Positions 1-11,830 of a DNA stretch of 64,000 bases are shown piece by piece (the first letter of the stretch is position 1; each line of letters opens with the position of its first letter). The notes beneath the pieces were generated by a model. The model saw only the letters and a program-made list of their open reading frames with translations. It was not told where the DNA came from and ran no database searches. Source of the stretch: Anagrus nilaparvatae (Eukaryota > Arthropoda > Insecta > Hymenoptera > Mymaridae). Both the position numbers and the translations under genes were made by a program. The DNA lies in assembly GCA_022575985.1 (NCBI GenBank), contig JAKSXM010000137.1:18618001-18682000 (forward strand), given 5' to 3'.

Positions 1-234
1 ATAAAATAAATAAAAATCAAAATCAAAAAATTGATATAAAAAATAGGCATTAAATATTATTTAAAGCATCGTACAAAATTTTACAGTACTTATCATAGAT
101 ACTTATACAATATCAAAAACTAAATTTAAATTTAATTAGTGAATTTTATTATTATATCACGTTTTTTAATATATATTGAAGTATTTATTTATTTATAAAA
201 CAAAGATTAAAATTAAAAATCACAAATTTTATTT

Positions 235-3200
235 TTAATCTAATATCCAAATACTTTGGCATGTAATATTTTTTAATGATTTTTGTATTTCTGTTTTAAA
301 TGTATCAGTTATTAATTCTTTAGTTATATCTTCTCTAATACCTTTTTCAACATAATAATCTAAACCAGATATATCAATTTTCATATCTTTTGTTAATTTT
401 AAATCAAATGATATTAAGGTTAAATTACATGGTATTTTATTATAATTTACTGATATTTTCATACTTGGTAATGTAACATCTGGTAAAAATAATTTGGCTT
501 TACCATAATCTGTCCATGTTGCACCATCCTTTATAAAATAATTAATTTTTGTGAAATTTAAAATAATTTGGTGAGGGTTATTAAATTTTTTTTTTACCTC
601 TACGTCGTAAAATACGTCCATATCGATTATGTGAAAACTTGTTTCTATTAAAAATTCTTCATTTTTTCTAGTTACCAAAACATCTTCAGTTCTATTGAAT
701 TCTGGAATATGACTGAAAGTAATAGAAATATTTATAATATAGTTTTTAATGTCCAGGGTGAGTCATTTTAAAAGATACACTCAAATATCTTGAAAACAAA
801 GCAAAATAACGAAATAACGAAAAAAAAAATATTTCATTTTAAATTGCTAGTTTTGGAGGGGGACACCTCATGAGGGACATTAAATTTGGGTCTTAAAGCC
901 TCATCGCGATGATGACCCACGGGTCCAGCATGATCCAACTTAGGAATTTTAAATAGAAAGAATAATTTTTTATTTGAAATTTAGATTCTGCAGCAAATTT
1001 TAGGTCCAGATACGATTTTAGCTAAAAAAAAATATAAGGCCCATTATTTAGACCCAAAAAAAGCTTTTATACGGCTCTAAATAAAAAAAAAGGATGTTTT
1101 TGGTAGTTAGCCTCGGATGCTAATTAACGTGCGATCTGGGCAATTTATTGTTTTTGCTCCCTTGATTAAAAATGTACTATTACATATAATGGGCAAAAAA
1201 GCCATCTCCCTAGGGTAGAAAATAGGCTTTTTTGCCTAGATATGTTAATTTGGTCTTACCTACCAAAATTATCTTTTATGTTCATTTTAAGCTTTAAAAT
1301 ATCCCAAATCAGTCCCATTAAGGCCTGCAGGACCCAAAATTTCAAATAATCACCAAAAGTCTTCCTTTACAACAAACGTACAATAAAAATGGTAGTAACT
1401 ACTAGAAACATCTTTTTTTTCATTTAAAGACGTATAAAAACTTTTTTGGGTCTAAAAAATGGGCCTTGTATTTCTTCTTAAAACCAAAATCGTATCTGTA
1501 CCTAAAATTTGCTGCAGAATCTGAATTTGAAACAAAAAGGTATACTTTCTATTTAAAATTCATAAGTTGAGTCCTGCTGGGCCCTAAGATCCAAATCGAA
1601 TGCCCCCTATCATATGCCCCCCTCCAACCCTAACAATTTTTATATGAAACATTTTTCATTATTTTGCTTTGTTTTCGAGATATTTGAGTGTATCGTTTAA
1701 AATAGCATTACCCTGTATACCCCCTTAACACAGTAATCGTTATTTTCAAATTAAAAAATTAGCTTACTCAAATCTTCCACGAAATAATTTAACAACATGC
1801 CACCATGATCTTTTTTCAATAACTGGAAAACCACGAACAAAAATATCTTCAAATATTCTAGTAGCAAGAGAATTTATCATAGAATTGTGAAAATTCTGTT
1901 AAAAAGGAAACAATTAAATCGATAAAAATTTAAACTATTTCAGTTATTAAACAAAAAAATATTCTTACCTGAGAAAGGGCTTCCAAAGGATTTGGTATAT
2001 CACAAACTTGTGATTCAATACATGATTTAGCTAATTCAATAATAGCTTCTTCAAGATCTTCACCATCTCCTAAATCATTTCTATAAAAGTTGAATACTAA
2101 TTAGTATCTAAATTTTAAAGTGTGAAAATAGAAAATGATTTTTAATTAACCTTTTAAATCGATCTTTGAAAATAATACTGCATATTTCTAATCCACTTAT
2201 CGTATACTACAATTAATTACATTTTTAATAGTTTAAGAATAAATTAAAATAATTTTCATTTTTACTCACATTATACAATGAAAATGCTTCGATTGATTGT
2301 GAAACTTCATTAACTCTTAATACTTGTGATTCATCAGTTATAATATTTCCTTAATAAAAAATAATTAATTAATTAAAAAAATTTTTAACTTACAAGGGGA
2401 GTGTTAACTATTTGGGAACCCGGCTTGTTTCTGACCTTCAGGATTGGTTACGTAAATGGGCCTCCTGGGCCTAGAAATTAGACCCCTTAGCGAGATTCTA
2501 TGCTGTAAGATAGGGTTTATTAGGCTATATTGTAAATGACGCTGCTACCTTGTAAGTCAACCAAATACCTTCTCCAGTTTGTCTCATTTTTTTCGTGTAA
2601 GTATCAGATTTTAAAAATTGGACTTTTTTGGTTTACTGACTATCATGGTAAGAAAATTACTCATAAAAAAATGCAGTTTACGAGGATATAAAGGTGGCAC
2701 TTACACGAAAAAAATAAGGCCAACTGGAAGGTATTTATGGCTGACTTACAAGGTAGCAGCGTCATTTATAATAATGTCTAAAAAACCCTATTTTATAGCA
2801 TGGAATCCTGTTAGGGGGTCTAATTTCCAGATCTAGGAGGCCTATTCAGGTAAACTGAGGGCATGGGGAATGTTTTTTTTAACTAACACAACCTGTCCTG
2901 AAAGTCAGAAAAAATTGGCTTTCCAAAAAGTTAAAACCCCCCTTGTTAATGTTAAATACAAATTACCTGTAAATGTTATTGAATTAATAAGTGTAACATC
3001 AGAATCTCTAACATTATTTTTTAATTCTATTACAATATCAGTATTAAATACTCGAATTATATTTTTATTTGATAATTTTATGGATGTTAAATTATTTGAT
3101 GTACAAGCTAAAAATAATCATCAAAAAAATTAATTAAATATAAGTATATATATTTTAAATTAAAATTTTGATTTTTCTTACCTATACTGTTTGATAATAC

Positions 3201-3245
3201 TGGTGCAGTAAAAATTGTTAAAAATGTTATAAATACTTTGATCAT
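235..3245 (-). CDS. Seven-exon secreted protein, family unrecognised
   Basis: Spliced minus-strand gene; exons 3182-3245, 2967-3107, 2270-2349, 2151-2206, 1969-2080, 1768-1895 and 235-712. Every junction is GT-AG, the phases are consistent, and the exons sum to 1059 nt (352 residues plus TAA). The start is chosen because the first residues (MIKVFITFLTIFTAPVLS) form a typical signal peptide and the next exon continues in phase. The remainder has scattered cysteines, many Asn and hydrophobic/polar alternation suggesting beta strands, then an amphipathic helix-like stretch near the C-terminus (about residues 318-345). I see no catalytic motif or later membrane segment, so a secreted haemolymph, saliva or venom-type protein is likely. 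The overall look is loosely compatible with the TULIP fold (juvenile-hormone-binding/takeout or group-7 allergen proteins), but it is longer than takeout and this is only a guess. Introns 2 and 6 each contain a fold-back element. Gene structure fairly sure; function unknown. Confidence 0.8.
754..1715. mobile_element. Fold-back (long inverted repeat) element in intron 6
   Basis: About 960 bp with inverted arms at roughly 754-1117 and 1396-1715. Both ends read CAGGGT inward, followed by an arm containing GATACACTCAAATATCT. The arms also share a block with TTTGCTGCAGAATCT. The spacer carries a perfect 12-bp hairpin (ggcaaaaaagcc at 1192-1203 pairing with 1225-1236). I find no transposase frame. 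It lies wholly inside intron 6 (713-1767) of the secreted-protein gene. The target duplication is unclear. A non-autonomous DNA transposon is likely; superfamily unassigned. Confidence 0.7.
2393..2945. mobile_element. TTA-flanked fold-back MITE in intron 2 (PIF/Harbinger-like)
   Basis: 553-bp element whose long inverted arms (about 2393-2607 and 2690-2945) begin CAAGGGG and share blocks such as AAATTAGACCCC and TACCTTGTAAGTC (the latter inverted). It is flanked by TTA at 2390-2392 and 2946-2948. A 3-bp TTA duplication is characteristic of PIF/Harbinger elements; the superfamily call rests only on that. It has no transposase. It sits in intron 2 of the secreted-protein gene, its edge only about 20 bp from the splice donor at 2966. 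Confidence 0.7.
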
Positions 3246-3778
3246 TTTTTTTTAATTGATATGCTTTAATTAGTTTTACTTTACTATCATTACATCTTAT
3301 TATATTTTTGGTTTAATTTTATGATATGAATAATTATGATAAATTTATGATAATTATACATCTAATTCATTTATTGGTATTATTAAGTTAATTCCATTTT
3401 TTTAGATTTTATTTTCTTTTCTTTTCATGTTATATCCAAATACATAATCCTGTGTATAAAAAAATTAAATATAAATTCAGCAATTATATTTAAATAAAAG
3501 AAAATTGTAGGTTATAATTATAGTAATATTTTTCAATAAACGAAAATCTGATTCGTAGAAAACATATAAATATGTTGTAAAAGAAAAACATTAAATTTAA
3601 ATAATTTGGTTTAATAATTAACAGGTATTATATATGGACTGATCTAGGCGATTCGTTTCAATTATATACAAAATACTTTTGACAAATGTTTTTAGTTATT
3701 TAGAGTTTCAAATTAAATGCATTTTTTTAATAAGATGACTCTTATTTCTTTAAATGCTGGCCTGAAATTAAACTATTT
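3246..3778. other. AT-rich spacer upstream of secreted-protein gene
   Basis: Upstream flank of the minus-strand gene starting at 3245. No convincing TATA/Inr pair, ORF or repeat seen. Confidence 0.4.
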
Positions 3779-4616
3779 AATATATCTTAAAGACATGGAA
3801 ATTAGGAACTGTTGAAAAAAACCCTCCATAAATGTTAAATGTATCCAAAAATTTTAAATGCAGTAAAATGTTTACCTCAATAGATCTTTATTACTCCAGT
3901 CAAATCGCGGAGGGGGAGTATATTTTCACTGGCCAACATGAGATTTGCTATATTATATGTTTTTTGGGTCGCTGATCACGAAAATCGTGATCTTTTCCGG
4001 GAGATATTTTCGGAACACCCTTAAAAATTAGCAAAAACTACCCCCAAAAAGGGTTTTTTGGATATATTAGCAAACTAAGTTTCAAGATTTAGCCGAGAAT
4101 TGGTCTAAGAGAGTTTTTTGGGTCGCTGATCAAGAATTTGAGGTAATTTTCTTTTGTTGTATGTATGGACCTAATATGTTCGCTCAAAGTGCGAAAATAG
4201 CAGACGGTGATTTTTGCTAATTTAAGGGTGAAATATTAATTATTCATAAAAAAATTACCTCAAATTCTTGATCAGCGACCCAAAAAACCCTCTTAGACCA
4301 ATTTTTGGCTAAATCTAGAAACTCAGTTTGCTAATATATCAAAAAACCCCTTTTTGGGTGTAGTTTTTGCTAATTTAAGGGTGTTCCGAAAATATCTCCC
4401 GGAAAAGATCCCGATTTTCGTGATCAGCGACCCAAAAAACATATAATATAGCAAATCTCATGTTGGCCAGTGAAAATATACTCCCCCTCCGCGATTTGAC
4501 TGGAGTAATAAGGATCTATTGAGGTGAACATTTTACTGCATTTAAAATTTTTGGATACATTTAACATTTATTGAGGTTTTCGGCAGTTCCTAATTTCCAT
4601 GTCTTTAAGATATATT
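3779..4616. mobile_element. 838-bp fold-back element with GGTCGCTGATCA blocks
   Basis: Two arms, 3779-4150 and 4251-4616, are near-complete inverted copies separated by about 100 bp. The outer ends read AATATATCTTAAAGACATGG. Each arm holds two copies of a TTTTTTGGGTCGCTGATCA block (near 3960 and 4120 on the left, near 4270 and 4420 on the right in reverse) and a block with GTCAAATCGCGGAGGGGGAG. No ORF; no clear target duplication. Related but decayed GATCGCTGATCA-type text recurs elsewhere in the window (8.1, 51.7, 54.65 and 62.2 kb). Confidence 0.75.
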
Positions 4617-7600
4617 GGATACTGATAAATTTTTTTCTTGAAACTGAAAACTATGGCCCATAAATAAAGAATGCCCAAAATCGTAAAAGGTTTGTCATTA
4701 ATTTTAGCATCAAAATTTTTTAGTTTGACCAAATTTTAGAAAAATTTTAGCTCTCGAACCTAAAATTTACTTTTTCAAAAAATCAAATTCAAAAATAAAA
4801 GATGATATTTAATTAAAACTTGTTAAATCAGCCCATATAATAAAAATCATTTATTGCATGCAAACAGTTGATCCACAACTCACCATAAGCAACCTACAAC
4901 TTTTCTATCATGCATTTCCTTTTTCCTGTTACTTTAATAATATCATACATTACTTTTACGTATATCAAAATATAAATATTTTCACAAAGTAAAAATAAAA
5001 AAACAACAAAAATTTAAATTTGTATGTGTGTGTATATAAATTATTTTTACAATGAATTACGATCGACATTAATGATCTCAATTAGCAATGACATCCAATC
5101 GATATAACAGAAAATACTTTAGAATAAAAAAAATATTTTCTTATTAAAAACGAATGCCGACTTTTTATTTACTCTTTTCTTTTTTAAACATGCGTACTTT
5201 TTGAAAGATTGAATTTTTCAGATAAAACTATATAAGTGATATTTAATAATAACATCCGTTTTTTATTAATTATTAACATTTATAAATCGATCGATACACG
5301 ATAATTATATGTCTCTTTTCATGCATAAATTATTTTAATTAACTTTTTATATTTATTTAACATAAATAATTATCTTGAAGAAAAAATGAAATTGAAAATT
5401 GGTTTAAAGTGGAAATTAATCTTTTAAGGATAAATTATTTATTTTTCAGTAAATTATCTGCAAATATAATGTAAATCAATTTTTTAGAAATTTTTTTATT
5501 TATATTTTTTTTTTAAATTGGTAATTACTTATATTTTCTCTGTGTGTGTGTTCCTGGTTTTTTTAATAAAATATATTTTTTGTATGATATTAAAATATTC
5601 TAAAATTTTTTTTATTAAAAAATATCAGATTTTATATTAATAGAAAGCTGATTATAAATTGACCTAAATAATTTATTTTATCTTGTACATTAGTTTTTAT
5701 ATATTTTAATAATTTTAAAAGATAAGAAATTTATATTTTAGAAATTGTGAAAAAAATAGTTTTTTTTTTTAGACTAAGCATATTGGTTAAAACATTTGAT
5801 TAAATTTTGATAAAAAGAACCCTGTAAAGAGAATGATATTTACTAATTTAGGAATATTCCAAAACCATACCCACTAGAAAAACCATAAAATTCATAATTT
5901 GTGTTCCAAAAAGCTTACTGTATAAAAAGCTACAGTAGTATAAGAAAGATTTTATGTTAAACTCTTTAATCTGACCAAAGTAAAAAAATTAATAAAAATA
6001 TTTTATTAAAAACAATCAACATTTAGCAACATTCAGTGAATAAAATCATGAATGAAATATTTTACTTGCAAAAATAATAAAAGCACATGCATTGGTATAA
6101 TAATAATAATTGCTATATATACAGATATAATATTAAAAGTCTTATCAATTTTCTACTCCTGTGCTAGACAAAGATAGCTGTTTAATACAGAATCCTCTAT
6201 AATGATTTTATAACATAAAACAATTAGTAAAATAAGTTATTGTAAAATTAAATAAATAATTAAAACTTGAAATCAAAACAGTTGTAACAAATATTTAATA
6301 AAATTTATAACAAAAAAATTAGATTTTCTGACAAATAAAATATCTAATGTACAAATATAAATTATATACATTTAATTGTTGTTTGTTTTTTAGAAGCAAT
6401 GGGTGATCCTACCTTATGATAAATTTAATTATCGTATTTTTATATTTTTTTTAGACAAAAATTTAATAAATTTACTTAAAAAATTAGCAAATGCGAATAA
6501 AAAAGTAAATATACTTTCTCAACAAAACACCATATCGACATTGCAGCCAACTTTTAAGATATATAAGGGATGTAACTATAAAAATATGCAATTTTGGGGT
6601 GCAGAAATTTTATCGGATAAAATGAATAGGGTTTACGTACAGGGTTTTAGTAAATATTTTAAATTTAGGTATGCTACTCTTTTTATCGTTTCAAAGTTTC
6701 GTTTTAAATTACAATAATCGCACAATAATAATAATAATTCATGAAAAAGTCTTATCTGTTTTTTTGTAATTATTTTAAAATTTTATAGGTACACTGAAAA
6801 AAAATTCACTTGTGGCTAGCAGATTCAATGATTGCAAATGAATTAAAACGTAAAAATTTTTTAAAAATGGGGACCGAAAATTTGCTCCAAATAAGGACTC
6901 ATATAATTGGTAGCACTTATAGGACCGATTAAAAGAACTTTGGGAATTTTATTTTTTGGAAAATAGCCACCTTTTTCTGCCTGTAATCGAAAATCCAAGC
7001 GATTTTTTAAAATAACTATCAGGCTGGTGTATATAAATTATTATTTTTTCATAAAATAAATTTATTTAGAAAAATACTTAGTACATTATGGCCTAAGTAT
7101 TGAAATTTTGTAGATTTCATATTAAATTGCATTTTTACGTAAATCCATATCATTCTTATATTACAGAACCCTAGTGTGGTAAGAAATGAATCGGCCAACA
7201 CATATATTTTTTATAATCACAAAAAGCGCCGTAATATAAAAAATAAGTCCAAAAAAAACTTATTTGAAAAAAAAAAACAAAAAATTTCGCAGCTCACAAA
7301 TTTACATTATTTCTAGTTTTTGGCCAATTGAAATTTTCATTGCAAATTTTGCCAATTATTTTATTTTCTAACTTAAAAAACTTTTTTACATACGTTTTTA
7401 ATTGTGACGTAATTTTATTAATATAAAAAATATCTAATTAACACGCTTATAAAAAATTAATATAAAAATTCCATTTATAATCATAAAAATAAGTATAAAT
7501 TTACTTGCGCATTCTCTGTAACGACACAGTTATATATATTATTTATAAGAGTATGAATTAATTTTTAATTCGACCTTCAAATATAACATTTCTTTCTATA

Positions 7601-9690
7601 TCCATATTATTGGTATGTTATACCAAGATAATGCAATTTTATAAAAATACAGATATTTATACATTCGCACCTTATATATTTTTATTATCGCAAAATATCA
7701 TTTTTATGATATTTGCTTTAAATTATATTTGATAAAATAAATTAAATAATTTTTATCAAAATTTTATTGATCACTAGTTTTTTATATTTTTTATATCATT
7801 TTTATTAATTTTTGGAAATTTTGTGTAGAATTAGAGCAGAGATTATGGGTAAAAATTGTTACTTTTTTTTTAATTTTCAAAATAAAAAAATTAGTTAAAA
7901 GGATTTTTATACGAGGAAAATTAAAACATAAAAATTTTTTTTTAATATTGAAGATCCAAGTCCCTTAATTTAAAATAAGAATCAATTAAAGTATGATTAA
8001 ATTTAGATTGATATTTAAGAATTATGTCTATATTATGTCTACCTCCGAATTTTTCGTTCCCTTCCCAAAAAATTTTCTGCCTGAAAAAAGTTTTTTATAA
8101 ATTTTGGGATCGCCGATTCGCTCGTGGAAAATTGGAGAACAAGCTTAAAAAAGAAGAATTAATACCTTTTTAGGGGTACTGTATCAATTTTCATAAATCT
8201 TAAAGATATTAAGTCTAGTTTATGCATTTTTGAAGCTGCTAATTACGGATTTTGGTGTCTTGGCATAAAAAATGTACTTGAAATCCTTAAATTAGTAAAA
8301 ACAGCCCCCTTTAAGGGCTGATTTTGTAGTTTTGTTAATCATGATAGATTTCAAGATACTATAAGTTTTAAAATTCGCAAAAAGTAGTGATACTACAATT
8401 TTTTTACTTATAATTAAGTTGTTTTCCAGATTTTGTCGCGTGCCTCTCAAAATTCTTGATCAACCGTGAAAATTTCCAAAAAATCCACTAAAAACTGCAA
8501 AAGTTCGGAATTTACTATTTCTGGGAATTCTTTCTATTATTTTATTTCTTGAAGGTATGGACACTTTTCACCCTTGATATGTAAACTACTACAATTTCTT
8601 GAACACAATCTGCATAAGAATATAATTTTATTATAAAGTAGTCCAAGTCTGAATTTGCATAAAAGTATAAAACGTAATTTCGAAAGATTTTATATATTAT
8701 ATGATGCATAAAACACAAACAATGTAATGTAATAAATTATTAAACCCAATTAATAAGTACTATAGAGAGAAAAACTATTTTTTATAATTTTTGATATAAT
8801 AATTTTCAAAATTAACAAGCATGCACGTAATATAAATTAATGTATTTTATAAATTAATATATATTGATATTTTATGTCTGATAAAAGGCACACCCATTAA
8901 TATTACTACATTTAAAAAACTTTTGACGACCAAAACCTCTATAGATACGTCGAAAAAGACCGTTAGATTTCTAATAAAAAAAAAAAATGATCAATGTCTA
9001 ATCTTGTATCTTTTTATATGTTAAAAAATTTATCGAAACTTTGTGCATAAAATATAAAACATTAAAGGATTTCGTTACGCTTGTTGTCTCTCTCATATAT
9101 GAAGCAATTGCACAGTTTGATTATATGAGAAATAAAGATCTATTTGGACGCCTTCAAGTGCAATAAGGAAATTGTTACATGCACGAGCCTATTAGTTACT
9201 TATTGTGCTTGTGTGACCGTAAATTATATACTTAACTTTGATATTTTCATTTTATGTGCATATAGAAAAGTATTGATAAAATGTCTAAGTGCAAAAAAAT
9301 TTTATACATGACAATTTGTAAATATATGCAAGGATATAATCTGCGAAATTCAATGTAAATTATTAAAATAATTATCATATTTAAATACAATCTTAATGCA
9401 TTTAGCAGCCTCAATTTCTGTTAGCAACTTTATTAAGCTTTTGATAATATATGACTTTAATATTTATAATGATCTATAATAAATTACAAATTTAAGAGAA
9501 AGCAATATAAATATATTACATGTTGAAGTGAAGTAGACAAATCAGTGATATATGGCCAAACTACGAGTTGTTGATAAATAGAAATTTCTATTGCCTACTT
9601 TTTAAACAATTTTTTGGGTTTTCCCTACATCTTAGATAGTCTTTACTTCACTAATGAAATCTCAGTAGAATATCTGCGATCTATTTCATA
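4617..9690. other. Gene-poor AT-rich spacer
   Basis: No recognisable gene. A 104-residue open frame at 6403-6717 (plus) follows a good-looking acceptor (TTGTTTTTTAG ending at 6394) but resembles nothing I know and has low-complexity composition. Roughly 8040-8560 contains decayed text of the GATCGCTGATCA repeat family (for example gggatcgccgattcg near 8106). 6790-7170 may be another old repeat: it is less AT-biased but shows no partner or termini. Confidence 0.4.
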
Positions 9691-9800
9691 CACTGTAAAA
9701 AGTAACTTTCTTGGATTTCAAAAAAAATAGAATTTTTTCGAAAAATTAGTAAATTTTCAAAAAAATTTGTAAATATTCGATAAAAATCGTATATTTACTA

Positions 9801-10844
9801 AAGAGCATCCCGGAATAAGGAGCGATTTCGGCCCCGGCATGAAATTAAAAAAACCTTTTTACACTTGAAAGTACTCATAAAAAAAACATTTTTCCCGTCG
9901 GAATTTTTACCCCAGCTGCCCTCTGTTGGGCTAGGGGGGCAAAAGTGTTTAAAAAAATTTTTTTATTTTCAAAAATTCATATCTCTGGATCCAGAAAACG
10001 AAAAGTGGTCTACAAGGTCTCAAAAAATTGGGCTTTCTATGCGCTTTAATTTTATATATGTAAAAAAATTTTTTGAGACACGTAAGCCACCTTAAAATTA
10101 AAAAAACGAAAAACTTTAGTTCAAATTTTATCTTTGAAGTTAATTTTCTCTGCCACAAAGATTTACTCATCCCTAAAAAATTTATATGTTTTTTGTCACA
10201 CATGAAGTTGCAGAATGAAACCGGTTTTAACGAGATTCCAACGTACAATTTTTTTAAAAAGCCGAAAAACCGATGGTTTATTCATTTTTTAACTGATTTT
10301 CTGGGTTTTTAAGCTCAAATTTTTATTTAACTCTAAACATATACTTTTATATGCAAATTTTATGATTGTAAATAATATAAAAACTTAAAAATTTTCTATT
10401 AGCACCGGTTTCAACAGGATCCCAATATATCAGAACTCAAAAATACAGATAAACTATTGATTTTTAGCATTTTTTTGCAGATATCCAGAGTTTCTAAGAA
10501 GAAATAACTTTCTTTATATAATGAGGACTTATATGCAAAAATTTCATGCATTCAATTTACATAAAAATCAAAAATCTTTCAATTGAAATCGGTTTTAACA
10601 AGTTTTCAGCGTAGAAATCGATAAAAGATATAAAAAACCGCTAAAATTTTGTTACCTTTTTTTGCTAATATTTTTGAGGTTTCTTAATAAGAATAAGGGT
10701 TTTTATGCAAGCATTTACTCATAATTCACACTTTAACCTATCTGTTGAACTATTAAAATATTACGCAAACCGATTCCATTCAAACCTAAGGTGAAAATGT
10801 TTAATAAAATAACGCTTAAGAAGTTCTTATTCCGGGATGCTCTT
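9801..10844. mobile_element. Inner 1.04-kb element nested in the TA element
   Basis: Termini are 19-bp inverted repeats (AAGAGCATCCCGGAATAAG at the left, its complement at the right) with TA on either side. It interrupts the outer element, so it is the younger insertion. The left third is less AT-biased (block with CCCCAGCTGCCCTCTGTTGG near 9910). The right two thirds is a degenerate tandem array. Open frames here are short, overlapping on both strands, and not convincing. Confidence 0.65.
10130..10800. repeat. Degenerate ~184-bp tandem repeat inside the inner element
   Basis: Four divergent units, anchored on ccggttttaacgagattcc (10221), ccggtttcaacaggatccc (10405), tcggttttaacaag (10589) and ccgattccattcaaacc (10770). 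Spacings are about 184, 184 and 181 bp. Each unit also carries an A/T-rich segment containing tttatgca or ttactcat words. Confidence 0.6.
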
Positions 10845-11204
10845 TATTATATTATCGAAAAATTCGAGAATTCTCGATTTTTTTTTGTGAATTTACGAAA
10901 AAAATTGTAAATTTACAACTATTTTTTGAAAATTTTCGAAAAAAAATTGTAAATTATCAATTTTTCTTGCGAATTCACAAAAAAAAAAATCGAGAATACT
11001 CGAATTTTTTGTTAATATACTAAATTTAGTAAATATACGATTTTTTTTGAATATTTACAAATTTTTTCGAAAATTTATTAATTTTTCGAAAATGTTCTAA
11101 TTTTTTTGTTAATATAAGAAAGTTACTTTTTATAGTTTAGTTACTTCAGTTCTGTGAATGTTTTATGCAACCAAGTTACAAATAGGCCAACCAAAGGTTT
11201 TAAA

Positions 11205-11400
11205 TGGAACATGTTTATAAGCAGGGGGGGGCAAGCATGTCACTTGGGAGGGTCCAATTTGCCATATTAGAAGGGGGGGGGTCAAATGGACTTAGAGACT
11301 TATAATATTTTTTATTTTAGGACTTAGAATAATTTGAGTTTAGGGACTTAGAATAATTTTAATTTAGCCCATTACCCCAGGCAACCAAAACGTGCCACTT
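11205..11400 (+). repeat. GGAACATGTTTATA repeat family, copy 1
   Basis: Begins GGAACATGTTTATAAGC followed by two runs of G (11224-11230, 11273-11280) and then repeated gacttagaataattt words. The same opening occurs at 30113 and, as inverted termini, at 38174-38523. This copy has no visible inverted partner; it looks like a single end or a solo copy. Confidence 0.5.
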
Positions 11401-11820
11401 GATTAATACCGGCTTAGATTTTTATTAAAAATTAAATTTTTAAAATGTTTTAAGACTAGAAACTCACGAGGAATTCAATTTTTGAAACATTTTTTACCAA
11501 CAAACTCTCAGAAAATGTCTACAAGAGGCGGAAACTCAAAAAACAAGCGATTTTAGCCCTGTTTTGCGGCCAAAACGTGCCACTTTGACGTAAGTCTTTA
11601 CTATTCGTTAAATATTGTTTTATCTTCTTCTAATTAGCACTCGGGGGTTTTCAAGGTTGCTAATTTCAAATATGAACTCAAAAAAAACCATAAAGTTTAA
11701 TAAAGGGGTGGAAAATTGGTTCCTTGAAAAACTATATTGGGGTGTTTTCGAGGTTCCTGATTTCAAATATGAACTCCGAAAAATGTTAAAGCTTCGTTTA
11801 GGGGTGGAAAACTGTGGTGA
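11385..11820 (+). repeat. Short direct and tandem repeats
   Basis: The phrase CCAAAACGTGCCACTT occurs at about 11387 and again about 188 bp further on. Then two ~97-bp tandem units (about 11636-11730 and 11733-11815) share ttcaaatatgaactc and aggggtggaaaa. No coding evidence; the small open frames across it come from the repeat. Confidence 0.55.
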
Positions 11821-11830
11821 AAAAGGGTGA

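Larger units (their letters stand above)
9691..11137. mobile_element. TA-flanked inverted-repeat element (outer, CACTGTAAAAAGTAAC termini)
   Basis: Left end CACTGTAAAAAGTAACTTTC; right end reads inward AACTATAAAAAGTAACTTTC; TA on both sides (9689-9690 and 11138-11139). The arms are built from short palindromic words (TTCGAAAA, CTCGAATT, TTTACGAAAA). A second, truncated copy lies at 38206-38460. The element is interrupted at 9801 by another transposon: the uninterrupted copy at 38.3 kb reads straight through this point. TA duplication fits Tc1/mariner-type MITEs. No transposase. Confidence 0.7.

Noticed and set aside
2618..3133. Two plus-strand open frames (2618-2836, 2870-3133)
   Set aside because: The first lies within the fold-back MITE; the second is antisense to exon 2 of the minus-strand secreted-protein gene.
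6403..6717. 104-codon plus-strand frame after a good acceptor
   Set aside because: Composition is low-complexity AT, no family resemblance, and no partner exon could be joined; left as spacer.
9865..10312. Overlapping open frames on both strands (76-99 codons)
   Set aside because: They fall in the non-coding inner transposon and its tandem repeat, overlap on both strands and have no recognisable domain.
11615..11830. 71-codon open frame
   Set aside because: It spans two tandem units, so its apparent internal repetition is a DNA repeat and not a protein feature.
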